The translations under genes and the position numbers were made by a program. From the NCBI GenBank assembly GCA_035546295.1, contig DATKBT010000129.1, positions 1-18,800 of the forward strand: 18,800 nt of DNA, given 5' to 3'. Shown in pieces: positions 10,824-18,800 of the stretch. The notes below the pieces were generated by a model. It saw only the letters and a program-made list of their open reading frames with translations, was not told where the DNA came from and made no database searches. The stretch's first letter is position 1; each line of letters starts with the position of its first letter. Source of the stretch: DATKBT01 sp035546295 (GTDB lineage Bacteria; Acidobacteriota; Thermoanaerobaculia; Multivoradales; Multivoraceae).

Positions 10824-10827
<4 letters not shown>
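8782..10827 (+). CDS. mutA: Methylmalonyl-CoA mutase small (non-catalytic) subunit
   Basis: This 681-residue protein is the partner of the catalytic subunit encoded next. The N-terminal part has the mutase TIM-barrel layout: the RGWDLRSIHRQPSPE stretch (80-94), LEGGATSIELGIEDPSSG, a Y-H-D-A-G-A-S loop (226-232), a DPWTNLLRVGSAMVGAALGGAD segment (328-349), and RVIDPAGGSWALEELT (386-401). The C-terminal flavodoxin-like domain (about 542-668) keeps the fold pattern but has no DxHxxG; where it should be the sequence reads LGAAGECSARASFAAG. It therefore cannot bind B12 in the base-off/His-on way, as known for MutA subunits. At 681 residues it is at the long end for a small subunit. The ATG at 8782 is the only reasonable start; no strong Shine-Dalgarno precedes it. 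It overlaps mutB by 4 nt (GTGA), implying coupled, equimolar translation. Confidence 0.93.
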
Positions 10828-13031
<2,204 letters not shown>

Positions 13032-13044
13032 GCTGCGCTGCGGC

Positions 13045-14025
13045 ATGAGCGGGCGGGACCTCGTCGACCAGCTCGCGGCCGGCGTGCGGGCGCGCGATCG
13101 GGCGGCGCTCGGTCGAGCGATCACGTTGATCGAGAGCCGCCGCGCCGCCGATCACGGTCCCGCCCAGGAGCTTCTCCAGCGACTGCTGCCGGATGCCGGT
13201 GCGGCCCATCGCGTCGGCATCACGGGCGCTCCCGGGGTGGGCAAGAGCACCTTCATCGAAGCGCTCGGCGGACACCTGACCGCGAGCGGGCTGCGCGTGG
13301 CGGTGCTCGCGATCGACCCCTCGAGCCGGAAGACCGGCGGCTCGATCCTCGGCGACAAGACGCGGATGACGCGTCTCGCGACCGACCCCGAGGCGTTCAT
13401 CCGGCCCTCGCCGACCGGCGGCACGCTGGGGGGCGTCGCGCGCCGCACGCGAGAGTCGATGCTCGTCTGCGAGGCCGCGGGATTCGACGTCGTCCTGGTC
13501 GAAACGGTCGGCACCGGTCAGTCCGAGACCGCGGTCGCCGACATGGTCGATCTCTTCCTCCTGCTGCTGATGCCAGGGGGCGGCGACGAGCTCCAGGGGC
13601 TCAAAAAGGGTGTGCTCGAGCTCGCCGACCTGGTTGCCATCAACAAGGCCGACGGCTCGAGCCTGGAACGGGCACGCGACACCGCCGCCGAGTACGGCGC
13701 CGCGCTGCGCATCCTGACGCCGCGCGGCGTCCGCTGGACGCCCGAGGTGCTCCTGGTCAGCGCCCTCGAGGGCCGCGGCATCACCGAGCTGTGGCAGCGG
13801 GTCGAGGCGCACCGCGAGGCGCTCGGCGACGAGCTCGAGGCGCGCCGGCGACGGCAGCGCCTGCGCTGGATGTGGTCGCTGGTCGAGGAGCGTGCGGTGG
13901 AACGCGTGCGCCGCCATCCCGCAGTCGCGGAGCTCGTCGCCGAGCTCGAGCCCGAGGTCGAGAGCGGCCGGCTGAGCCCGACGCTGGCGGCCGATCGGCT
14001 GCTGGCGGCCGCGGGCCGGGAGTGA
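13045..14025 (+). CDS. meaB: MeaB/ArgK-family GTPase, mutase-protecting chaperone
   Basis: This 326-residue G3E-family GTPase gates cofactor loading and protects methylmalonyl-CoA mutase from inactivation. Walker A GAPGVGKST lies at 61-69, DPSSRKTGGSILGDKTRM at 91-108 (the MeaB family signature, including the Mg-binding aspartate), the switch ETVGTGQSE at 153-161, and the guanine-specificity motif NKAD at 200-203. The basic helical C-terminus (about 265-326) fits the dimerisation part of MeaB. It begins 13 bp after mutB, the usual operon position, so its client is almost certainly MutAB. Older databases call this family ArgK or LAO/AO transport kinase, a historical misassignment. The start is ATG 13045, with no strong Shine-Dalgarno, so translation probably relies on ribosomes finishing mutB. 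Confidence 0.96.
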   Translation: MSGRDLVDQLAAGVRARDRAALGRAITLIESRRAADHGPAQELLQRLLPDAGAAHRVGITGAPGVGKSTFIEALGGHLTASGLRVAVLAIDPSSRKTGGSILGDKTRMTRLATDPEAFIRPSPTGGTLGGVARRTRESMLVCEAAGFDVVLVETVGTGQSETAVADMVDLFLLLLMPGGGDELQGLKKGVLELADLVAINKADGSSLERARDTAAEYGAALRILTPRGVRWTPEVLLVSALEGRGITELWQRVEAHREALGDELEARRRRQRLRWMWSLVEERAVERVRRHPAVAELVAELEPEVESGRLSPTLAADRLLAAAGRE

Positions 14026-14145
14026 GGAGAAGCGCGCTCCGGAGAGCCGCCGACGAGGGCCGTGAGACCGCGACCAGCTCGTCCTCTCGAGCGCGCGGGC
14101 GAGCGGCCTCGGTCGATCGGGGCACGTTCGCGTCGGCCGGCGGCG

Positions 14146-14154
14146 TGCTAGTCT
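14146..14154 (+). promoter_or_regulatory. Possible extended -10 (TGCTAGTCT) of the PilZ gene
   Basis: TGCTAGTCT fits the extended -10 form TGNTANNNT and ends 11 nt before the ATG at 14166. A poor -35 (TTCGCG, 14127-14132) lies 16 bp upstream. If used, the leader would be only about 5 nt and would not contain all of GAGAG (14155-14159), the likely ribosome binding site. The two readings compete. Confidence 0.25.
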
Positions 14155-14165
14155 GAGAGCCGGTC

Positions 14166-14525
14166 ATGGCGCTCTCGGAAAACGCAGCGACGTCCAGCTC
14201 CAGCGAGGCGAGGCAGAGGCGTTCCAGGCGCCGGCCGGCGCCGCGTGTGTTCATCGCGCTCGAGGACTCCGAGTTCGCCGAGGAGTTCACGTGGGCCGGC
14301 AATGCCGTCGACATCAACGGCGACGGCGTGGCCATGGCGCTGCCTCCCGAGGTCGAGGAAGGCTCCGAGGTGCTGCTCACCTTCACCCTCGAGGGAGCCG
14401 ACTTCGGACGGCTCCCGGCGACCGTGGTGAGGCAGGACCGAGACTTCGGAGTCGGCGCGCTCGAGTTCGGTGAGTGGCCGGAGCGCGAGCGACTCGCGCT
14501 GCTCAGCTATCTGCTCGAGCGGTAG
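14166..14525 (+). CDS. Single-domain PilZ protein, probable c-di-GMP receptor
   Basis: This 119-residue protein has a short Ser/Ala N-terminus, then an arginine cluster RQRRSRRRPAPR (16-27) matching the RxxxR nucleotide-binding motif. Next comes AVDINGDGVAMALP (47-60), matching [D/N]xSxxG with Asn51 in place of the usual serine, then GSEVLLTFTLE, a TVVRQD strand, and FGVGALEFGEW before a C-terminal helix. This is the PilZ barrel at its usual size. Such proteins bind cyclic di-GMP and regulate motility, polysaccharide or adhesion partners; the partner here is not visible. GAGAG (14155-14159) sits 6 nt before the ATG. The gene stands alone, 140 bp after meaB. The Ser-to-Asn change is conservative in size and probably tolerated, but binding is unproven. 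Confidence 0.85.
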   Translation: MALSENAATSSSSEARQRRSRRRPAPRVFIALEDSEFAEEFTWAGNAVDINGDGVAMALPPEVEEGSEVLLTFTLEGADFGRLPATVVRQDRDFGVGALEFGEWPERERLALLSYLLER

Positions 14526-14655
14526 CGACGCTCCTCGAGGGATCGAGCGGGAGCCACCTCGCTCCAGCAGTCGCGCGATCGCTGCGCCCCATGAGGCCCG
14601 AGGCCTGACACGCGGCGACAAGCGGGGCCGTTCCTGGCGTCGTCTCCTCGCGCGT

Positions 14656-14685
14656 GCAGGAGCCACCGCTGCAGGGGCCACCGCT
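14656..14685. repeat. 15-bp tandem duplication
   Basis: GCAGGAGCCACCGCT (14656-14670) is followed at once by GCAGGGGCCACCGCT (14671-14685), differing at one base. It lies in the 258-bp gap between the PilZ and TetR genes, outside any supported gene. Confidence 0.8.
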
Positions 14686-14733
14686 TCGGGCCGGCCCGAC
14701 ATGCCACGGAAACCTTCCGCTCGCTGATGCGTA

Positions 14734-14759
14734 GAAAATAGAACCATGATTCTATTTCC
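14734..14759. promoter_or_regulatory. AT-rich palindrome, probable TetR-family operator
   Basis: AAATAGAA (14736-14743) is the exact reverse complement of TTCTATTT (14750-14757). The centre CATG (14745-14748) is also symmetric and an outer G-C pair (14734/14759) matches. Only two symmetric positions fail over 26 bp. The site is strongly AT-rich in a very GC-rich region and ends 24 bp before the TetR start codon. This is where an autoregulating TetR repressor would bind and block its own promoter. Confidence 0.65.
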
Positions 14760-14783
14760 AGCGTCACCGTCGCCGCGCCTGGC

Positions 14784-15494
14784 GTGAACGCTCCTCGGCA
14801 CCCATCGGATGCGGTCGGGCTCCGCGCGGCCAGGACGCCGCACCAGTCGAGGAGTCAGCGCTCGCTCGAACGCCTGCTCGATGCGACGCGCGAGCTGCTC
14901 GAACAGCGCACCTTCGACGAGATCACGGTCGCCGAGATCGTCGCTCGCGCCGGCTCCTCCGTCGGGGTCTTCTACTCGCGCTTCGCCGACAAGCTGGCCC
15001 TGCTCGACTGCCTCGACGAGCTCTACGCACGAGACGTGATCGAGGAGTTCTCGCGCCTCGCCGGCGGGTGGCGCCATCGCACCCTCTCGCTCGAGCAGAA
15101 GATCGGCGAGGCCGCCCGGTTCCTGGTCCGTTTCCATCGCCCCCGCCGCGGCCTGGTCCGGGCGTTGGTGCTCCACGCCCGACTCCACGTCGGCGGTCCG
15201 TTCTCGGAGCGCACGCGGCGGATGCAATCGGCGAGCGGCGGGATCGTCCCCGCCCTGCTCGAGCACGCGGACGAGATCGCCCATCGCGACCCGGAGCTCG
15301 CCGTCCGCTTCTCGATGGTGCAGGCCCTGACCACCGTGCGCGAGCACGTGCTCTTCCCCGAAGGTCCGGCGGCCACGGCTCCGCTCGACGATGCACAGCT
15401 GGCCCGGGAAGTCGCACGGTCGTGGCGCGCGTACCTGGGCGGTTCCTCGACCTCGCTCACGAATCGTCGGAGAGCACCCAGGGAGACGCGATGA
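14784..15494 (+). CDS. TetR/AcrR-family transcriptional regulator
   Basis: This 236-residue protein has a short polar N-tail (1-25), then the TetR DNA-binding domain: helix 1 SLERLLDATRELLEQRTFD, recognition region ITVAEIVARAGSSVGVFYSRFADKLALLD (47-75), with the typical S-VGVFY-RF-DK pattern. The remaining helices (about 80-215) form a ligand-binding domain of ordinary size; its ligand cannot be read from sequence. The start is GTG 14784; no in-frame ATG exists near the N-terminus, and the Shine-Dalgarno is weak. An AT-rich palindrome just upstream is the likely operator, so autoregulation is probable. The stop overlaps the next gene's ATG (ATGA at 15491-15494), so the regulator and the serine hydrolase form one operon and the hydrolase is likely under its control. 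Confidence 0.9.
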   Translation: MNAPRHPSDAVGLRAARTPHQSRSQRSLERLLDATRELLEQRTFDEITVAEIVARAGSSVGVFYSRFADKLALLDCLDELYARDVIEEFSRLAGGWRHRTLSLEQKIGEAARFLVRFHRPRRGLVRALVLHARLHVGGPFSERTRRMQSASGGIVPALLEHADEIAHRDPELAVRFSMVQALTTVREHVLFPEGPAATAPLDDAQLAREVARSWRAYLGGSSTSLTNRRRAPRETR

Positions 15495-17620
15495 CCAAGA
15501 GCCCCCCGCACTCCGGCTTCTTCTCGGCCTTCTTCTCCACCCCCTTCTCGGCCCTCTTCTCGGCCTTCTTCTCGGCCCTCTTCTCGGCCTTCTTCTCGGC
15601 CTTACTCTCCACCTTCTTCTCAGTCTTCTTCTCGAGGCGCACCCCGTGCGGCCATCACCCCCTCAGGCACCCCCGATCGAGCCGTCCTCCCTCGGCTCGC
15701 CCGCGCCCGGTGCTGCTGCTCCTGGCGCGTGGACTCCTCCCTGTCCTGATGGCGAGCCCGGCGCTCGCCGTCGGCGCCGACCGGAGCGCCGAGCTGCCCT
15801 TCACGCCCCAGGCCCTCGAGGAGACGGTTCGCGGCTTCTTCGACCGGTGGTCCTCCGAGCATCACGTGCCGGGCGGCGCCTTCGCGCTCGTCCACGGCGA
15901 CCGCATCGTGCTGCTCACGGGCTTCGGGCTCGCCGACCTCGAGGGCGAGGTCGCAGTCGACCCGCAGACCACCGTCTTCCGTGTCGGCTCGAACTCCAAG
16001 ACGGTGACCGCTTTCACTGCGCTGCAGGAGGTCGAGGCTGGGCGCCTGCGCCTCCATCGGGACGCCTCCGAGGTGCTCGGTTGGCGAATCCCCGAGACCT
16101 ACGCCGAGCCGATCACGCTCCATCACCTGCTCACCCACACGTCGGGGCTGGTCGAGGAGCTGCTCTCGCAGCATCGGCGCCACCCGCGGCGCCTGCCCTC
16201 GCTCGACGCCTACCTGGAGCACCAGCTCCCGAGACGCGCCCAGCCGCCCGGGCGCGTCGTCTCGTACAACGATCACGGGACCTCGCTGGTCGGGCTGATG
16301 ATCGAGCGGGCACGCGGCGAGCCCTTCGCCGAGAGCGTCCGGCGCTCGGTCTTCGAGCCCCTCGGCATGACGCGCAGCAGCTTCGAGCAGGTCGAGCTGC
16401 CGCCCGCGATGGAGGAGAGCCTGGCGCTCGCCTACCGCTGGGACGGCGCCGCGCATCAGCCGCTGGCTCGCGACTACGTGGTGACCACGCCTGCCGCCGG
16501 GCTCTACACCACCGCTGCCGACATGGCGCGCTTCCTCTCGGTGCTGCTCGGAGAGGGCGAGCTGGACGGACGACGGCTGCTCTCCTCCGAGCTCGCGGCC
16601 GAGATGCTGTCCACCCGGTTCCAACACGGCGAAGGGATGAGGGGGCGCGCCTACGGCTTCGTCGAGTCCACGCTCGCGGACCGGCGGCTGCTCGCCAAGG
16701 ACGGACAGTGCTCGGGCTTCACCGCCCGCATGGCGCTCCTGCCGGAGGAGGAGCTGGCCTGGTTCAGCGTCATCAATCTGTCGATCTTCGGCCGCGCCGG
16801 CTCGTTCCAGCCGGTGGCGAGGTTCCATCGAGATCTCGCCGGCGCGATCGGCGAGCTGCTGCCGAGCTCGGGAGCCGCAGCGCCGTCGCCTGCCTCGAGT
16901 GGAGCCCAGCGCGTCGAATCGCCGACCGCCCTGGAGCGCCTCGTCGGGACCTACCGGGAGACCAGCGACCCCCGCGACACCTGGGAGAGCTTCCTGATCG
17001 CCAACGAGCTCGAGGTCTCGCGCGCGCGGCGCGCGAGCGGCGAAGGCGGCCTCGAGGTCTTCGGCATCACCAGCTGGGAGGAGATCGCGCCGCTCACCTA
17101 CCGCGACGACCACGGCAACCTGATGCGCTTCCTCGAGGACGACGGGGGCGCGGTTCGTTGGGTGACGCTCGGACCCGGGGCCTGGGAGCGCATTCCGTGG
17201 TGGCGGACCCGACGGTTCACCGTGCGCTCTTCCGCGCTGCTCTCTCTCGCCGTCGTCGCGGCGCTCGGATCGTGGATCGTGACGTCCCGAAGACGCCGGC
17301 GAGAGCCGCGCCCCGCGGGCGCGCTCGCCAGCTTCGCCAGCGCTGCGCTGCTGCTCGGCTTCGTCCTCGGTTGGGCCGTGTCGTTGCTCCTGACCGACGT
17401 GCAGGTCCTGTTCTCGGGACCGACGACCGTTCAGCGGGCCCTGCTGGCGCTGCCGCTGCTCGCGATCGGACTCGCCCTCTTCGCTCTCCTGCGCCTCGCC
17501 CTGGCCGACGGCGAGCGCGAGGATCGAGGAGGGCGGTGCTCGGCGGCCGTGATCGCGATCGCGGCGCTCGCCTTCACCGGTCTGCTCGGGATCTGGAACC
17601 TGATCGGGTGGCAGATCTGA
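15491..17620 (+). CDS. Beta-lactamase-fold serine hydrolase with repeat N-terminus and four C-terminal membrane helices
   Basis: From ATG 15491 the protein is 709 residues, preceded by GGGAG (15481-15485) and overlapping the TetR stop by 4 nt. Residues 10-48 are FFSA-type repeats. At 72-93 is a conventional signal peptide (PVLLLLARGLLPVLMASPALA), so the mature part begins near 94. The catalytic domain (about 105-460) has SxxK at S167-K170 (RVGSNSKTVTAF), the YxN position as Y259-N-D261, and KDG (403-405) in place of KTG or HxG. An IGELL end and a small beta domain (about 480-565) precede four hydrophobic helices (about 579-598, 610-634, 648-670, 683-708). This is the class C/serine hydrolase family, which includes esterases, peptidases and DD-peptidase relatives; antibiotic resistance should not be assumed. 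The substrate is unknown. GTG 15710 would instead start at the signal peptide (636 residues) but lacks a ribosome binding site. Confidence 0.88.
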   Translation: MTKSPPHSGFFSAFFSTPFSALFSAFFSALFSAFFSALLSTFFSVFFSRRTPCGHHPLRHPRSSRPPSARPRPVLLLLARGLLPVLMASPALAVGADRSAELPFTPQALEETVRGFFDRWSSEHHVPGGAFALVHGDRIVLLTGFGLADLEGEVAVDPQTTVFRVGSNSKTVTAFTALQEVEAGRLRLHRDASEVLGWRIPETYAEPITLHHLLTHTSGLVEELLSQHRRHPRRLPSLDAYLEHQLPRRAQPPGRVVSYNDHGTSLVGLMIERARGEPFAESVRRSVFEPLGMTRSSFEQVELPPAMEESLALAYRWDGAAHQPLARDYVVTTPAAGLYTTAADMARFLSVLLGEGELDGRRLLSSELAAEMLSTRFQHGEGMRGRAYGFVESTLADRRLLAKDGQCSGFTARMALLPEEELAWFSVINLSIFGRAGSFQPVARFHRDLAGAIGELLPSSGAAAPSPASSGAQRVESPTALERLVGTYRETSDPRDTWESFLIANELEVSRARRASGEGGLEVFGITSWEEIAPLTYRDDHGNLMRFLEDDGGAVRWVTLGPGAWERIPWWRTRRFTVRSSALLSLAVVAALGSWIVTSRRRRREPRPAGALASFASAALLLGFVLGWAVSLLLTDVQVLFSGPTTVQRALLALPLLAIGLALFALLRLALADGEREDRGGRCSAAVIAIAALAFTGLLGIWNLIGWQI
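15518..15634. repeat. 12-bp tandem repeat, nearly ten copies, in the hydrolase N-terminus
   Basis: The unit TTCTTCTCGGCC runs from 15518 to 15634. Copies vary mainly at the first codon (TTC, CTC, CCC, TTA) and the last (GCC, ACC, GTC). On the plus strand it encodes FFSA/LFSA units. The opposite strand is also open (15457-15642) and would encode Lys/Glu/Ala units (EKKA, EKRA). Copy-number change would keep the reading frame. Confidence 0.92.
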
Positions 17621-17698
17621 GCGGCGGGCTCGGCAGGATCGCTCGACCGCGCCGGTTCGCCAACAGCGGCTCTCGCCAGAAGCGGCTCGGAAGCTCTC

Positions 17699-17747
17699 GC
17701 AGACTCAGCGGCTCAGCAGACTCAGAGGCTCAGCAGACTCAGCGGCA
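17699..17747. repeat. 17-bp tandem repeat at the 3' end of the crystallin gene
   Basis: GCAGACTCAGCGGCTCA (17699-17715), a one-base variant (17716-17732) and a partial third copy (17733-17747) lie in tandem. The crystallin stop codon (minus strand, 17741-17739) falls inside the copy met first by the ribosome, so most of the array is in its 3' untranslated part. The 118-bp gap between the two convergent stops has no other clear signal and no T-rich terminator. Confidence 0.85.
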
Positions 17748-18635
17748 GCGCACGTCGATCGACGAGACGCGATCGTTGCCGATCGCCGACCGTCGCAGAT
17801 CGGGGACGTCGTGATGCACTTCCATCGCCCGGCCCCGGAAGTGCGCGTCCTCGTAGAGGACGACCGAGCATCCCCGAGGCACCCTCAGCGAGCTGAGCCG
17901 GTCGTTGCCGAGCGGCGTGCGCCCGAGATCGGCGATGCCGCCGAGCGCCTCGAGCCGCGGCTCGCGGAAACCGGTGTCGCGGTAGAGGACGACCCCTCGA
18001 TTATGAAACCGGGCGTCGCGATGTCGGTCGTCACGGTGGCGCCAGTCGCGGCCGCGGTCGTCGTACCGGTCCCTCTCGTAGCGACCCCTCTCGTAGCGAC
18101 CGCCGTCGTAGCGGTCCCTGTCGTCTCGGCCTCCGTCCCACCGGTCGCTCGCATCCCACCCTCCGCGTCGCCGGTGATCGCCGCAACGGACGTCCAGCGA
18201 GGAGACGCGATCGTTGCCGATCGCGGTGTGGCCGAGATGCGCGACCGCCCCGCGCACCTCGAGCGCCGGACCCCGGAAGCCGACGTCCCGGTAGAGGATC
18301 GCCGTGCACCCGGGCGCCACGTCGATCGCGCTCGCACGATCGTTGCCGATGGCGGTGCGACCGAGGTCCGCGACCGGACCGTCGACGGAGATCGCCCGTC
18401 CGCGGAAGTCGACGTCACGATAGAGCGTCACCTGTGCGCTCGCGGGAACCGCCAGCGCGATTGCCAGCAGCACCACGACCGAAGTGATCGACGCTGCTGC
18501 CCGTCGCCGCCGGCGACGCGCGCCCGACGACCCGGCTCCTGCCGGCCGGGGATCTCGTGTGTCTCGTGTTCTCGGCTCCACCATCTTGTTCGGTTTCACC
18601 ATTTTGCTCGGTTCCACCATTTTGCTCGGTTCCAC
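17739..18635 (-). CDS. Secreted beta/gamma-crystallin-fold protein, four Greek-key motifs
   Basis: From GTG 18635 this is 298 residues. A long basic N-region (to about 48) precedes a hydrophobic core (49-64) and the signal-peptidase-like PASA-QV site (cleavage after 67). Four crystallin motifs follow: VTLYRDVDFRGRAI (69-82), AILYRDVGFRG (112-122), VVLYRDTGFREPRL (215-228) and VVLYEDAHFRGRAM (258-271). Each is followed by G-N-D-R-x-S-(S/A) at 97-103, 140-146, 243-249 and 287-293, the N/D-N/D-x-x-S/T-S calcium-binding signature. The motifs form two domains joined by an Arg/Asp/Tyr/Gly-rich linker (151-213). Cysteines lie near domain ends (110, 151, 256, 297). Microbial relatives bind calcium and are often extracytoplasmic, with stress or structural roles; the exact job is unknown. 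The start was chosen on the GGGAGGT ribosome binding site; ATG 18686 has none. Confidence 0.88.
   Translation of the reverse strand: MEPSKMVEPSKMVKPNKMVEPRTRDTRDPRPAGAGSSGARRRRRRAAASITSVVVLLAIALAVPASAQVTLYRDVDFRGRAISVDGPVADLGRTAIGNDRASAIDVAPGCTAILYRDVGFRGPALEVRGAVAHLGHTAIGNDRVSSLDVRCGDHRRRGGWDASDRWDGGRDDRDRYDGGRYERGRYERDRYDDRGRDWRHRDDRHRDARFHNRGVVLYRDTGFREPRLEALGGIADLGRTPLGNDRLSSLRVPRGCSVVLYEDAHFRGRAMEVHHDVPDLRRSAIGNDRVSSIDVRCR
18057..18116 (-). repeat. 15-bp tandem repeat encoding the crystallin linker
   Basis: CCTCTCGTAGCGACC is present twice without change (18072-18086, 18087-18101) and in diverged form on both sides (18057-18071, 18102-18116). On the coding strand it gives RYDGG, RYERG, RYERD and RYDDR. 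The linker between the two crystallin domains has thus grown by local duplication, keeping frame. Confidence 0.85.
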
Positions 18636-18642
18636 CCTGCTG
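18577..18642 (-). repeat. 18-bp tandem repeat at the crystallin N-terminus
   Basis: Units 18577-18594, 18595-18612 and 18613-18630, plus a partial copy (18631-18642), share the pattern TCCACCATTTTGCTCGGT. On the coding strand each gives V-E-P-S-K-M. Each unit carries an ATG, so the array offers several in-frame alternative start codons between the ribosome binding site and the signal peptide. Confidence 0.88.
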
Positions 18643-18643
18643 G

Positions 18644-18650
18644 ACCTCCC
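18644..18650 (-). promoter_or_regulatory. Ribosome binding site GGGAGGT that sets the crystallin start
   Basis: On the minus strand GGGAGGT (18650-18644) lies 8 nt before GTG at 18635-18633, in frame with the crystallin domains. The upstream ATG (18686) has no purine-rich sequence at a suitable distance. This supports the GTG start. Confidence 0.7.
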
Positions 18651-18800
18651 TGCCGCTCTCACGGCCCGCTTCGTGCGTCTTCCCATGGTTTGCAGAAGCG
18701 GTGCCAGAGCCCGAACAGCGCCATTCAGGGGCCGCTCGCCTCCATGGCGTCACCTCGAGCGGCCACCGGCGTCCGATCCACGACACGCCACCGCGAGCGC

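Noticed and set aside
13045..14025. ArgK/LAO transport kinase
   Set aside because: This is a legacy name for the MeaB family; position next to mutAB and the GTPase motifs support the chaperone role.
15068..15490. Upstream extension of the hydrolase frame through the TetR gene
   Set aside because: The TetR frame there has clear family motifs, and ATG 15491 has a good ribosome binding site and the ATGA coupling geometry.
15491..17620. True class C beta-lactamase (antibiotic resistance gene)
   Set aside because: The fold is shared, but the KDG and YND motifs, the C-terminal beta domain and the four membrane helices differ from AmpC-type enzymes. Resistance cannot be claimed.
18415..18786. 123-codon minus-strand frame with TEQNGG repeats overlapping the crystallin N-terminus
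   Set aside because: The repeat is the 18-bp array read in another frame, the rest lacks motifs, and the crystallin frame carries the signal peptide and a well-spaced ribosome binding site.

Overview
This window comes from a high-GC bacterium with dense, GC-ending codon use. The gene content (stand-alone DnaE2 polymerase, two-subunit B12-dependent methylmalonyl-CoA mutase with MeaB, Hanks-type kinase with an extracytoplasmic domain, PilZ protein, beta/gamma-crystallin protein with a signal peptide) suggests an environmental Gram-negative. An Acidobacteriota (Thermoanaerobaculia-like) or myxobacteria-like lineage is my best guess. That is an inference from gene families and the DnaE2 N-terminal motif style; no rRNA or other marker is present.

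Layout. (1) 2-334 is the C-terminal end of a probable membrane glycosyltransferase, cut by the window edge. (2) 335-919 is a gene-free, strikingly structured stretch with tandem repeats and three perfect inverted repeats. (3) 920-2248 encodes an ExeA/GspA-like AAA ATPase with a membrane helix and a C-terminal LysM domain, followed by dnaE2 (2330-6049). (4) On the minus strand are a receptor-like Ser/Thr protein kinase (6079-7851, convergent with dnaE2) and a small uncharacterised protein (8191-8529). (5) Divergent from these is a tight operon for methylmalonyl-CoA mutase: mutA (degenerate B12 domain), mutB (catalytic, overlapping mutA by 4 nt) and meaB (GTPase chaperone). It should interconvert methylmalonyl-CoA and succinyl-CoA in propionate or branched-chain catabolism. 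(6) A single PilZ-domain gene follows, then a TetR regulator preceded by an AT-rich palindrome that looks like its operator. The regulator is translationally coupled (ATGA overlap) to a beta-lactamase-fold serine hydrolase with four C-terminal membrane helices. (7) A secreted four-motif beta/gamma-crystallin protein lies convergently at the right end.

A recurring theme is short tandem repeats of 7-21 bp, inside genes (dnaE2, hydrolase N-terminus, crystallin N-terminus and linker) and between them. The most unusual elements are the structured 335-919 region with its TCGACTAG words, the 12-bp repeat array at the hydrolase N-terminus, and the TetR palindrome. I found no CRISPR array, tRNA, rRNA, transposase or phage gene, and no convincing multi-gene defence or biosynthetic system.
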